64,000 nt of DNA from Flavobacterium hibernum (lineage in GTDB: Bacteria; Bacteroidota; Bacteroidia; Flavobacteriales; Flavobacteriaceae): assembly GCF_000832125.1 (NCBI RefSeq), contig NZ_JPRK01000027.1, positions 124,001-188,000 on the forward strand, written 5' to 3'. Below the pieces are notes generated by a model. It ran no database searches, was not told the DNA's origin, and saw only the letters and a list, made by a program, of their open reading frames with translations. The first letter of the stretch is position 1. Each line of letters opens with the position of its first letter. Below, piece by piece: positions 37,501-43,199 of this stretch. The position numbers and the translations under genes are program-made.

Positions 37501-39203
37501 TTTCCCTGAAGTGTGTTTGGTGCAATACCACAACCAGATAATTCTGCAACTCCCACAGATGCTGTCAAAGCAGTTGTTAGTCCTATTGCAATAGGAAAAT
37601 CTGGATCTGTACATGTAGTACCTGATTTAGTATACTTAACACTTACAATATAATTTTCAGGAGGAACATTACTATAATCCCTATTTCCTGTAATACCTGT
37701 AAGCGCCATTTTGTCATAAGTTAATAACGTATAGCTGTTTTCTCCAAGTAATCTGGTTTCAATAGTATATCCTTTATTATCCGTAACATTGATCGTAATT
37801 TTTCCATTAGGATTAGCACAATCTCCATCTGTTTTACTAACCGTATAAGTAGGTTTATTTACATCAGGAACAGGAATTGTTTTTTCGACAGCACAACCAT
37901 TTGCATCTTCAATACGAATTAAATAACTTCCTGAAAGAACTGTTGTTATAACATTATTAGCATTTTGAAAAAATGGCGCACTATTTATACTTACTAAATA
38001 TCTGTAAGGGGTTGTTCCTCCTCCGGTACCAACAGTAATAGTCCCCGGATTACATGGAGACAATGCTTTAGTAATTACAGGATTCGATGTTAATTGTGCA
38101 GGTGCATTTGGTATAATTACACTCGTTTTATTATCAACTACACATTTTGTTTCTTGAATCACGGTTTCAACTCTGTAGGTACCAGGATCTAGATCTTTAA
38201 ATGTGTATTCTAATTCCTTACCTACTTCTACATCATAAAATGCTAAACGAGTTGTACTACTTGCTGGCTTATATACATTAAAAGTGTAGGCTTTGCTATT
38301 ATCGTTTTTAATTACTTTTATACTTCCTTTTCCATTAAAACATCTTGGCGCAACCACTTCTGTAGTGACTGCTAATGTTACACTTTTAATATCTTGATTT
38401 AAAACCTTAAATTCACATGAACCAACTACATCTTTTATTCTAATAAATGCTGTGTAATTACCCGGAGTCATTGTTGTAAAAGTATTGTTTACATCCCAAC
38501 TTCCTGGAGCTCCTGTTGTAGTAAAACTATATTCATATCCGCTTCCAAATCCACCAACAGTGATTTTACCGGGAATTTGGCAAGTTCCGCTGGCATTTTT
38601 AATAATATCGCTTTTGGTAATAGCGGTAGGTATTAAAGTATTTTGATAAACATTAAAATAAAAAGTATAAGGATTTCCAGCATTGTCTATGATCTTAATT
38701 CTAAATTGACCTGCTGAATTTGCCAAATAATCTTTTCCTTCGGCTACTTTTACCCAACACGATGGCGATGCATTATCGTTAGCACAATCACTATTTGAAA
38801 CTGTTACACAACTACCTCCGGATATAAATCTTTCCCAAATAATAGATTTCGCATCTGTTATTTTAGTATCGATTGGGCGAGAATCATTTCCTCCACACAA
38901 GAATAATTTTGGCAATTTTTTTCCATCATTTGGACATTCTGCTACTTGTCCCGCATAAGGTAATTGTGCATATGGAATTACTGGATTTTCAAGTACTGCA
39001 GCACTACTAACTTTATTTGTGTCATCATTAGTATAAGTACCAAACTGCTCATTTGATGCAAAACTGCCCATTAAAAACTTTTCGGTTCTTAATCCTTGGT
39101 TAGTCCTGTCAACATTTGACACCAAATTTTGAGAGTAGGAAATAATGCTCTGCAAGAAAATCAAAGACATTAATCCAAATTTTAGAATAGTAGGGTTTTT
39201 CAT
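22554..39203 (-). CDS. sprB: SprB: giant repeat gliding-motility adhesin, T9SS type B cargo
   Basis: Cell-surface adhesin that, in F. johnsoniae, is moved along the cell by the gliding motor. About 5,550 residues: a signal peptide (MKNPTILKFGLMSLIFLQS, cleaved after SYSQ), then dozens of SprB-type beta-sandwich repeats of roughly 75-100 residues, each with a spaced pattern of a Cys near the start (often xxCxGxxDGS), GGxxPYxY, GLxxGxY and a closing DxxGC. A jelly-roll-like insert (36470-37090) interrupts them. The final 80 residues, from LDNYFTPSGATNTSWGPGC to EFVGHFTLYR, form the gliding-motility-associated C-terminal (type B T9SS sorting) domain. The F. johnsoniae protein is near 6,500 residues, so this one is shorter. 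No frameshift or stop breaks the 16.6-kb frame. The start at 39203 is preferred over an ATG three codons upstream. Confidence 0.95.
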   Translation of the reverse strand: MKNPTILKFGLMSLIFLQSIISYSQNLVSNVDRTNQGLRTEKFLMGSFASNEQFGTYTNDDTNKVSSAAVLENPVIPYAQLPYAGQVAECPNDGKKLPKLFLCGGNDSRPIDTKITDAKSIIWERFISGGSCVTVSNSDCANDNASPSCWVKVAEGKDYLANSAGQFRIKIIDNAGNPYTFYFNVYQNTLIPTAITKSDIIKNASGTCQIPGKITVGGFGSGYEYSFTTTGAPGSWDVNNTFTTMTPGNYTAFIRIKDVVGSCEFKVLNQDIKSVTLAVTTEVVAPRCFNGKGSIKVIKNDNSKAYTFNVYKPASSTTRLAFYDVEVGKELEYTFKDLDPGTYRVETVIQETKCVVDNKTSVIIPNAPAQLTSNPVITKALSPCNPGTITVGTGGGTTPYRYLVSINSAPFFQNANNVITTVLSGSYLIRIEDANGCAVEKTIPVPDVNKPTYTVSKTDGDCANPNGKITINVTDNKGYTIETRLLGENSYTLLTYDKMALTGITGNRDYSNVPPENYIVSVKYTKSGTTCTDPDFPIAIGLTTALTASVGVAELSGCGIAPNTLQGKVRITNAEGGVPITGVNGPYQYSYDDRKTWTTDKEAYVDPGKHVFYIKDAKCEIPLPAITLLTKPDAPTIKVDDPVFNCDGSATTTVTVTNSGSGSPQFTYDYFMDGVLNTSTPTNIFKNVPQGDHTISVSYNVVSVPTESVLLNETFGSGPDVSSPGINPNFCWERQVEATKCNNNKLFGNGEYTVTNSLKNNPYGGWWSPKDNTSKGTNSNGRFLAVDAGNAIPNNAVLYRKTINDIIPNVPIKVTFVATNLLIKTNTQPDASLTVELQNGSGVALSSQSTGKIPKTEGWVPYTRTIDPGNNTSLDFVLRLELSQVNGIDFAVDDLVVTQMPKACNTVANFPIFVDGSKAFSAGITGYKDVRCSGEQNGEITLSAKNFDATKGFQYLVTGDPAGWQTVIPVPAATSGSITLKNLPSKIYNISIRYDDKAGSCVFPVAQEIKSPKKLKVDAWVDQVLKCSGGAIIKAKASDGTPGYQYELRETDGVTVVKAFQDSDTFLDIKKTGNYKVVAKDLNECQTEVLASVDIVAPVKPKLEIVPSSVCFDKNTGTNITIKVTDGVPDYTYTVRYNGGTPSGPSATFTGPNFTYKALNEGTYEFLVTDSYGCTSVDPVTQVITAQLLAATPVTSPLDCDPAPANLAVITGTIEGGKAPFSVTITTGDKTGTLVPPTITGNTFTYTTAVSGDYTFTIKDGNNCTTTSDAKINALVPITLSSTDVNPKCSGSSDGTILLKPGGGTGKFTYSRDGIFYDDTSYYTGLSAGVEYTFYVKDDNRCTKSIKVTLVAPNPISGTATITTAYTCLDPATITVGAVVTGGNGVYKYTLNRDGVALITQPTKVFNNISVAGDYTVTITDSNSCTFTTTPKLTIVDLNPPKGMTITTTTDATCPNNTGSVTITNVVNAANVPVSTTGLEYRIVSPTATPFQLSNVFDNIKADITYKFEVRDANKCTFEKTHLIDLPKVFTVVGTPTSIKCFGASDGSATFTVSGIAVGTSYSYSVDTTPPITGSGTSTTDPFDITVSGLGAGLHTIAVTNSVTKCIVIEKVTVAGPASALKLNPSDLTHVTCKVLGTAKINAVGGSGTYTYTVTQKTPVVGTAINQTNDNLFKNLVAGTYSVSVTDGTGCNVAGTDFTINPEVKPIASIDGSSVYCAGGSGATLKVNPNTQTNYTYSINKGTAKADGTFSGLTPGKYTIRVTDTSTGCFIDLDEEIIAIPISASTKLLADLDCDVAPASSDASIEVTILDGYPDYKYRHNTSGVFTTEAYTDVAAGSNKFTFDTGASGTHYFEITDKKGCTTIVSRVINVKETPTAIATPTNPKCYNGTDGSIVVTASLGLSPYSYEVSTTSATTGFSTMLTNKLSNVGAGTYWIRVTDSKKCFVVVSKTLTNPTELTAHADVTIPLTCGALNAPQSATITVTIDKPGTPFTGPNKYLYSYNGVLPAVSSNTYTTTTSGPVSVVVYDANNCPFTVVDSPDIKALDAPQNMTFDAPVAVTCAPGSDKTSLTVKVDKGVPPFKFEITDTDAAVTPPTPVATNILTQDHTFNGLAPGKYYFKVTDNNKCTTEGEFTIDKPLPVLVDGSLVSNVVCQGSSDGKLTFTVSGNSGAFSYELRNSANVLVPIIQSTQTLNVIDYTGLPAETYTITITNPGTKCTASKTIGVKEATVKLAFILPTITAITCSPNNGKVVINTVGGWGNNRYTLTLPNGTKVGPQSNSTFNNLTQSGTYGISVTDLSGTGCTITDTFDVDAPVQPDASIDLVASDLCFDETGKAEIVVTPAATSPSYRYNINDGNYQVSGTFSNLNPGSYIVKVKDITTGCILTLAAQTIETELKFNADLNIAADCNGQNTEIKGTVSGGKTPYTYTVTTNGVLDATVRTVIGTTFLYTDPDAANASLNTTYIFTLKDASTTKCSLTSTVNVAAKTKPVFTATPNSTILCNGDARGSITVAIDQSKGIGPYVTKVVKDNSALVPATADVDYGSKTTGLPAGDYKIRVTDSKGCFSDEIAKIEEPTKIDFKLVDTQITCIGGTTGTTFGSIAVTLLTGGSKNAAPAASGYVYTLTSNTSPTQVYNATGNENHTFQILNFGSYELTVSDINGCSVTKKVNMASPVDEMEIVVAPGTPSCTTASLIVTAKPKIAGGPYYFAKYPLDPLDPNKYDYATYSALYQKADAVAPPALPGDPLLLQSTFNNLNPGVIYSFIVYDDTTKCYYFKQAEVATETASTLESDVKSANVTCTGLGNGNVSFTFDKVQAGTEKVKYEIYNSLTNTLVSPAVSGTVVLPLKGANNVGPLKPGTYYILFTEQDLAGTTVCINSSKPFTISQSVVPLGLEAKSNVNDNCGLNKGLVEAFAKGGTVRAADVALGITAHPYLYQIYPDTGTLGAIDAADPDPTDETTFTTAFDVATQTSNTFNKEFGHYIVYVRDANGCIQNAFVEVKLDAEPFITAVVNSFCANEGSFAIDVELTTTGIGTHYYNLDNTGFVQIPSAKFSIPNLSSGNHTIKIKDFNGCGNTVNLPFIAEPLTIKASFTTPPNCEDTKGEITAVVTGGALPNNLEYTLEKTSLPAITNIVQNNDPKFVGIGAGNYKITVKDLTTTCTRSTTVDLVLPTLVDLEATDISTTPVDCTGAQGTSDNGTLTVNLKTSNNNPDYTYTITAVLPAVGTKTQVNNNVFTGLSAGDYDVTVKSGRGCDNTVRVNVPAPLAVVASAVATPFSCAIDPAITKVVVTGLGGTGSYNFSKNGTDYFPSNSTPADNKYTFEIGDTGSVQNPTYWLKDSNGCVQTTTLTTALQPLPKLISAIAKRSILPGSQIDCLNNQELIEVTVVGGSVPTNLKYEVSVNATPYSLISASSTSLTINYPATTAGATYRFRITDNVTGCQILSNLYNVPLFDAINVVATTVADVQCKLEKNGSIQITVSGYSGPYTYEVFDGATAVAGSAGSHDTATSNPFIIPFGLGEGTNYTVKVVEQAYPNCNTTSTAVIIKEPAVSLNLDPLDVTPLGCSTDGSVTVTAQGGWGNNVYTLTPPSGPAIVNNDGIFVNLRLDGPYGVSVKDANGCVDTDSFTLVLPTPPIATITATSDYCYDSTNKATLVVKASLGVGPYLFSIDNGDTFLPSNTLPLPDDTYTFSNLSPGSYDVFVKDAYGCQSLVSVKADIKSQLFASATNEKDIFCTGTTVDGTIKIIAVGGYGSYTYTVKNPAGVVSAPIAFPAGLDTAYYTVPSTDSGNYEIVVYDARNCSYVITNEVVMNPPTPVDLLITDIDITPVDCNAPQGTNNNGTITVNLRPVNNSDSYNYTLTPTLPAGPAKTQGISVFSGLAPGKYNISVTSNLNCEANVDVEILDPVAVTATASAVPFSCAVNPTKTTAVVTGGGGTGTYTFSIDGIRYFASNSVPVDNKYTFELTDNGSIQNPTFYVKDSKGCIQTTTLTTALDPLPKLSSVVGLFGPDMDCVNNKQEINVAISGGSNLPNPFTYNVYKDGTLIAGPIPVTGNTFTYDALSVGSYYEFEVLDNNTKCSLKSTSYEIPVFDKVKVVASTFANVDCKGNASGAIEINILNYSGTYDYAVYKGATAVAGASGSHDTATSNPFVIPFGLLEGNNYTVRIVETGFPSCPATSNAVIITEPDPLDLSGFKVSVKNQNCHDLKAVLTIDETTIVGGTSGYMYTYVPTTTPPTIPASGDYKPFTTIAIATSKISPAFDSYDVYVRDAQGCFDHVTVNISQDPMPSITSAIPTQCPSTAGTYDIPVIATGFTANLEYSLDGNSWGTNNVLVVKTTGNHTVYVRDENKCEVTRVVNILEPLKLLYDITGKPTCNGNQGEVTLIPSGGTVTPSYEYSKDNWVSSQPTPVFSGLTPGTYTFSVRDTGTNCTKDVEVVFETPNTLIDFSLTPSKVLCNGGSTGSITVNMATQTATVNNNPVYTYAINPSPTGVVLVGNVFTNLPKGTYTVTVTSGKGCPVDKTIDVEEPLAITVPNPNVLDFGCTTINKTNNATITVGMPSGGSNDYKVYEFLKNGNPVPVQRGDNPVYIEPDLLGGNYVINVYDTNGCLGTTTATIKPFVAIDFATPSAITVTKEITCINDQDIQVNVTTTGTTTPMPVLSYNVKGTSAGSTYDVTNNNGAFPGLTIGNYLVTVTNTSTGCVLTMIHYVNDPNTFDLVASNVNNVVCFGTATGSVDLTIVDNEVSPSNDAGAFDYTITGPVNVTGNSGGATINISNLLAGTYTVKARLSGKPTCDVETTFFIEGPASALTLKEVHTPISCNPGNDGTILAIAEGGWAGDLQYELVGPVSFAYSSQLLFEGLTPGFYTLNVKDVNGCIQTATVTLKNPDQIVVTARATVSALMCNGDNSGEITVDLPTGGQGSNYSYILNYLSLNPVISSEAQTSPVFAGLAAGTYSVTVVDGLNCTSQPSADVVISEPARVEPTLVMESRITCKTAATLTLSAIGGTAPYEYSADQAFTTVLGRFASSTTFAVAIGDHQYYVRDSKGCVGAISGNITVNPITPLSLDLDLSDAKVYCKGSATASIDASGIGGLGDYIYTLLNNSGTVVRAAQPTGYFDLLPQGTYVVRVDSGDCQYDSAPITINEPNTALTVSSVATDASCFAANDGKIVITASGGTGVIKYAISPNLGMFDDKFVFDRLAPGAYKVVVQDENSCFEILDLQINEPPLLGAKVVGPILQEICDGDKDGSFSVEIFGGKPPYSVSLDNENGTYLPVTGTNYDFTKLKGGSHTVYIKDATCISTLNVMMDNAVILNPTFEINYDCVNNAQTNMITVTVDQSNTDLSLVDYALDSDTGPFQPSNIFTNVAPGNHFIVARHLNGCKVPTTSFNIKAYEPLLLVETPGQAELNIISVTASGGAPAYEYSFNGEPFTSSNKYKIYKSGKYIVIVRDKNGCTFETVVPAIYVDVCLDNYFTPSGATNTSWGPGCTNIYNNLEFSIFDRYGRVIAKYHYGQKWDGRYNGAELPSGDYWYVLKLNDAKDDREFVGHFTLYR
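26640..29670 (-). repeat. Large internal duplication in sprB, period about 1,920 bp
   Basis: Two blocks, near 28560-29670 and 26640-27750, encode parallel module series. In both the order is TTPVDC/ITPVDC-type module, an AxPFSC module with NKYTFE and KGCxQTTTLTTAL, then a module with GATAVAG and HDTATSNPF. Corresponding points lie 1,920 bp (640 residues) apart. Between them sits a WGNNVYTL module that also occurs elsewhere in the protein. Confidence 0.75.
36470..37090 (-). other. Jelly-roll-like (possible carbohydrate-binding) insert in SprB
   Basis: Residues about 700-910 of SprB do not follow the repeat pattern. They begin VLLNETFGSGPDVSS, contain LFGNGEYTV, GGWWSPKDNTSKG and GRFLAVDAG, and end GIDFAVDDLVVTQ. 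This order of motifs is that of concanavalin-like or carbohydrate-binding-like beta-sandwich domains seen in other Bacteroidota surface proteins. Sugar binding is inferred only. Confidence 0.55.
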
Positions 39204-39285
39204 AACAATCACTTTTTAGCTTCATTCTATACTTTAAGGGGCTTTAAAGCATAGAATTTTCGGCTTTTTTAAATATTTATCTTAT

Positions 39286-39308
39286 AGGCATTTTTTAAAA
39301 AAATGCCT
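39286..39308. terminator. Hairpin between sprD and sprB
   Basis: AGGCATTTTTT (39286-39296) pairs with AAAAAAATGCCT (39297-39308). On the minus strand it lies 20 bases after the sprD stop and 83 before the sprB start, without a long T tract there. It may be a partial terminator or an mRNA processing/stability element. Confidence 0.4.
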
Positions 39309-39328
39309 TTTATTTTATTATATATCTC

Positions 39329-42300
39329 TTAATTCTCAACTTTTACAATGGCCATTTTTCCGTTATATGGCTTGCTTCCTTTTGCTTCTAATGCTTTAGT
39401 TGCTTCTGGTAAGCCATCAAATTTCTGGTAGTAGATGTAATACTTACTTGTTGTTACGTTGTAAAAGAAATTAACATCTGTACGACCTGCAGCCACTGCT
39501 TTTGCCAGGAATTGATCACGTTTTTCAGCACTGCTGTGAACCGCAATAATTAAATAATAACCATTATCCGAATTTTTAATATTCTTGATAATTTGCATAT
39601 TCGATTGATCTTCACCAAAATCAAAATCACTTGCGGTTAATGGTGTACTGCTTAATTTTGTTGTTTCCTTGATACGTTTAAGAGCAGCAACGTCCTGTGC
39701 ATATCTTCCTTGATCATTTTCGTAAGCAGCACGTTTAATTCTACGTTTCTTTTCGATTTCAGTTTCTGCTTTAATGCGTTCTAAATTCGAAATTAATACC
39801 GCGCTGTCTTGTTCCATTTTCAATTGAGCAGCTTTTAACTCGTTGATTTTTTCAAGATAAGCTTTGTTTAAAGCATCGTTTTTATTCGGGAATTTTTTAA
39901 GTCTTTCGTTATACAAATCAGTCAACTTCGTGATTTCATCTTTCTGAGCTTTGTTCGCTTCAGCAAGTTGTGCTTTCAAAGCTTCTAATTGACTGTTTTC
40001 TGCCGCAACACTTTTAAATGGTTTTGGCTCTTTGTAAATTCCTTTTTCACTTAAATCATTCTCTTCTCTTAAGTCATTCAAATCTCTTTGTTTATTAGCC
40101 ACAGTTGTATTAAACTGCGATAATAAATCCTTTTGAATTTTACTTCCGGTTTCAATTGAGAACGTTAAGTTATCAATCGCTTTTGCACTATCGTCTTTTG
40201 GAGCTGAAGCGGCTTTTGCTGCGGCATCGGCAGCTAATTTTGCATCTGCTAATAATTTAGCTTCGCGTGCTTCTTCGGCAAGTCTTAATTGTCTAATTTC
40301 TTCTTCAGCTTTTAATTTTTCGGTTGCTTCTGCGTCCGCTTTGGCTCTTTGATCTGCCAATAACTTAGCTTGCGCCGCTTGCATGTCTGCTTTTGCTTTA
40401 GCATCGGCAGCCAGTTTTGCTTGTAAAGCTTCTGCATCAGCTTTGGCTTTTGTATCTGCAGCTAATTTTGCTTGTAAGGCTTCAGCATCGGCTTTGGCTT
40501 TAGCATCGGCAGCTAATTTTGCTTGAAGTGCTTGAGCATCAACTCTAGCTTTTTCTTCAGCAACTTGTCTTGCTTTTAACGCCTCAGCATCAGCTTTGGC
40601 TTTAGCGTCAGCAGCTAATTTCGCTTGCAATGCGTCTGCATCGGCTTTTGCTTTGGCATCAGCAGCTAATTTTGCTTTAAGTGCATCTGCGTCAGCTTTG
40701 GCTTTAGCATCTGCTGCTAGTTTAGCTTTTAGGGCGTCTGCGTCAGCTTTTGCTTTAGCATCTGCAGCTAGTTTAGCTTTTAGGGCGTCTGCATCGGCTT
40801 TTGCTTTAGCATCTGCTGCTAATTTAGCAACGCGAGCATCTTCTGCTTCTTTTAATTGTTTTGCTTCGGCATCTGCCTTGGCTTTAGCAGTAGCTTCTGC
40901 ATCTGCTTTTACTCTAGCATCAGCTATTAATTTTGCTTGCAAAGCTTCCATATCCGCTTTTGCTTTTGCATCGGCAGCTAATTTTGCCTGAAGAGCTTCT
41001 GCATCAGCTTTCGCTTTAGCATCTGCCGCTAATTTTGCTTGCAGTGCTTCTGCATCAGCTTTAGCTTTGGCATCTGCCGCTAATTTTGCCTGTAATGCTT
41101 GCGCATCGGCTTTTGCTCTAGCATCTGCAACTAATTTTGCTTGTAGTGCTTCTGCATCGGCTTTCGCTTTAGCATCTGCGGCTAGTTTTGCTTGTAATGC
41201 TTCTGCATCAGCTTTCGCTTTGGCATCGGCAGCTAATTTTGCTTGTAGTGCTTCGGCATCGGCTTTAGCTTTGGCATCAGCAGCTAATTTTATTTTTAGA
41301 GCTTCAGCATCCGCTTTCGCTTTTGCATCTGCAGCTATTCTTGCTTGTCTTGCTTCAGCATCAGCTTTCGCTTTAGCATCGGCAGCTAGTTTTTCTTTTA
41401 ATGCAGCATCTTCGGCAGCTTTTGCTTTTGCATCGGCAGCTAACTTCGCTTTATTAGCAGCATCTATACTTGCTTTTGTTTTTGCAGCAGCAGCAGCAGC
41501 GACTTTTGCATCTGCAGCCAATCTCGCCTGAAGAGCATCTGAATCGGCTTTCGCTTTCGCATCTGCAGCTAAAATCGATTGTAAATCTGCAGCTTCAGCT
41601 TTTGCTTTTGCATCGGCTTTACGTTTTGCTTCTGCAGCATCTGCTTTCGTTTTAGCATCAGCAGCTAACTTAATTTTCAACGCTTCTGCATCAGCTTTAG
41701 CTTTTGCATCAGCAGCTAGTTTTACTTTTAAAGCTTCGGCATCGGCCTTTGCTTTATCAGCAGCTAATTGTGCTTGTGTTTTTTGTGGTGCTGGTTTGCT
41801 TGCAGCAACTTTAGCTTTATTGGCTTCTGCATCCGCTTTCGCTTTTGCATCTGCAGCTAGTTTAACTTTCAAAGCTTCGGCATCAGCTCTTGCTTTATCT
41901 GCCGCTAATTGTGCTTGTGTTTTTTGTGGTGCTGGTTTACTTGCAGCAACTGGTTTTGCTTTTGCATTGGCTTGTGCATCGGCTTTGGCTTTAGCATCTG
42001 CCGCTAACTTAATCTTTAAGGCTTCAGCATCTGCCTTAGCTTTATTGTCAGCTTCTAATTTTGCTTTTGCAGCGGCTTCGGCATCAGCTTTTACTTTTTC
42101 TGCTGCAGCAAGTCTTATTTTAATTGCTTCAGCATCGGCTTTTGCTTTTGCTTCGGCAGCTAGTCTAGCTGTTTCGGCACCACTTACTCTGGTTATTGGA
42201 GCACTTGTCGTTTTCTTAGCTGGAACTGCTTTTGGTTTTGCAGGATCAATTAATGAACCTTCTTCGTCATCACCGTAGTAATAATTTTTGTTTTTGAATT

Positions 42301-43198
42301 TGTAAGCAATAGCAAATTCATGAGAACCTCCCATATTGGTAAAGTTACCCATGCCTCTTTCGTAGTTATATTCTATGGCAATACTTGGAGAGATATTTAT
42401 TCCCAGACCTGCAGAAACTCCGTACAACGAATTGTATCCTGCTTGTGCCCAAACTCCTTTCGGAATTGTGATCATGGCTAATCCGGAAATTATGGTTTTG
42501 TCTTGTTTAATTTCTGTTTTTACAATTCCAGAAAATTTACTTCTGTCAAAAAAACCATAACTATCAATGTATCCTGTATACATTGCGTGTAATTCTATCG
42601 CTCTTTCCGGGTCTTTTTTTACAATTCCTGATCCAAAATTGTAAAGTATTAAATTGTTTACGGATAAACCGAAATCAAGAAAAGCTGTTCCGTAGTTTAC
42701 ACCAGGATTAATGGTCAATAAAGTACTTGAAGGATAATCTCCGTTTAAGATATTAGGATCATCTGTTATGATTTTTCCTTTGTTTAATCCGCTTTGGTAA
42801 ACACCAACGTTCATACCAAAAGTTAAGTTACTGTCTTGCTCTAAAACGATGTTATGTGCAAAGTTTCCTATTCCTCCAAAAACTGTCATTAGACCGTAAT
42901 TTTGTTGAAATAGACCAAAAGCAAATGCTTCGTTCTCTCTAAAACGTCCAGAATAATTGGCTAAATAAGTGTTTGGTGCGTTCTCAAATTGTACCCATTG
43001 TCTTTTATTATAAAAACTTGCATATGCATTTGTTTCGCGAACAAAACTAAACGCTGGGTTAATTAAATATCTATTAAACTTTAAAGAATTTCTGATAGGT
43101 AATGAAAACGAAACAACTCCATCCTCTTGTGTAGTTTGAGAATAGAGTGTATTTGAAAAACCGTAAAATAAAGTTATGAATAGTAAAATTTTCTTCAT
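39329..43198 (-). CDS. sprD: SprD-like: PorP/SprF barrel with long Ala/Lys-rich repeat region and SPOR-like end
   Basis: Operon position between sprC and sprB, and size, match F. johnsoniae sprD, which supports spreading and SprB function. Three parts are visible. (1) A signal peptide (cleaved near LYSQ) and PorP/SprF-family barrel, residues 1-310, with FSLPIRNSLKFNRYLINPAF and final strand HEFAIAYKFKNKNYYYG. (2) Residues about 342-999, a low-complexity helical region built on a 17-residue unit AKADAEALQAKLAADAK, resembling TolA domain II. (3) Helical segments with coiled-coil pattern (1040-1190), then a C-terminal alpha/beta domain with YYLIIAVHSSAEKRDQFLAKA and KYYIYYQKFDGLPEA that resembles a SPOR/peptidoglycan-binding fold. 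A bridge from outer membrane to peptidoglycan is inferred. It starts one base after sprC. Confidence 0.8.
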   Translation of the reverse strand: MKKILLFITLFYGFSNTLYSQTTQEDGVVSFSLPIRNSLKFNRYLINPAFSFVRETNAYASFYNKRQWVQFENAPNTYLANYSGRFRENEAFAFGLFQQNYGLMTVFGGIGNFAHNIVLEQDSNLTFGMNVGVYQSGLNKGKIITDDPNILNGDYPSSTLLTINPGVNYGTAFLDFGLSVNNLILYNFGSGIVKKDPERAIELHAMYTGYIDSYGFFDRSKFSGIVKTEIKQDKTIISGLAMITIPKGVWAQAGYNSLYGVSAGLGINISPSIAIEYNYERGMGNFTNMGGSHEFAIAYKFKNKNYYYGDDEEGSLIDPAKPKAVPAKKTTSAPITRVSGAETARLAAEAKAKADAEAIKIRLAAAEKVKADAEAAAKAKLEADNKAKADAEALKIKLAADAKAKADAQANAKAKPVAASKPAPQKTQAQLAADKARADAEALKVKLAADAKAKADAEANKAKVAASKPAPQKTQAQLAADKAKADAEALKVKLAADAKAKADAEALKIKLAADAKTKADAAEAKRKADAKAKAEAADLQSILAADAKAKADSDALQARLAADAKVAAAAAAKTKASIDAANKAKLAADAKAKAAEDAALKEKLAADAKAKADAEARQARIAADAKAKADAEALKIKLAADAKAKADAEALQAKLAADAKAKADAEALQAKLAADAKAKADAEALQAKLVADARAKADAQALQAKLAADAKAKADAEALQAKLAADAKAKADAEALQAKLAADAKAKADMEALQAKLIADARVKADAEATAKAKADAEAKQLKEAEDARVAKLAADAKAKADADALKAKLAADAKAKADADALKAKLAADAKAKADADALKAKLAADAKAKADADALQAKLAADAKAKADAEALKARQVAEEKARVDAQALQAKLAADAKAKADAEALQAKLAADTKAKADAEALQAKLAADAKAKADMQAAQAKLLADQRAKADAEATEKLKAEEEIRQLRLAEEAREAKLLADAKLAADAAAKAASAPKDDSAKAIDNLTFSIETGSKIQKDLLSQFNTTVANKQRDLNDLREENDLSEKGIYKEPKPFKSVAAENSQLEALKAQLAEANKAQKDEITKLTDLYNERLKKFPNKNDALNKAYLEKINELKAAQLKMEQDSAVLISNLERIKAETEIEKKRRIKRAAYENDQGRYAQDVAALKRIKETTKLSSTPLTASDFDFGEDQSNMQIIKNIKNSDNGYYLIIAVHSSAEKRDQFLAKAVAAGRTDVNFFYNVTTSKYYIYYQKFDGLPEATKALEAKGSKPYNGKMAIVKVEN
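40215..42170 (-). repeat. 51-bp tandem repeat array inside sprD
   Basis: Encodes more than twenty variants of the 17-residue unit AKADAEALQAKLAADAK. The most regular part is about 40380-41310, where unit after unit differs mostly at silent positions. Two interruptions carry the proline-containing word ASKPAPQKTQAQLAADK. Ala-codon choice produces long open frames on the other strand that are not genes. Confidence 0.9.
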
Positions 43199-43199
43199 A

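Noticed and set aside
22903..38000. Many 60-90 codon frames opposite sprB
   Set aside because: They run against an intact 16.6-kb gene and have low-complexity Val/Leu-rich content without promoters or domains.
40380..41310. CRISPR-like regular repetition
   Set aside because: Units are 51 bp, contiguous, in frame and protein-coding, without unique spacers.
40596..42278. Long open frames on the + strand across sprD, Ala-rich
   Set aside because: They are the reverse reading of the 51-bp Ala/Lys repeat array; their Ala/Phe/Ser composition and lack of start signals show they are shadows.
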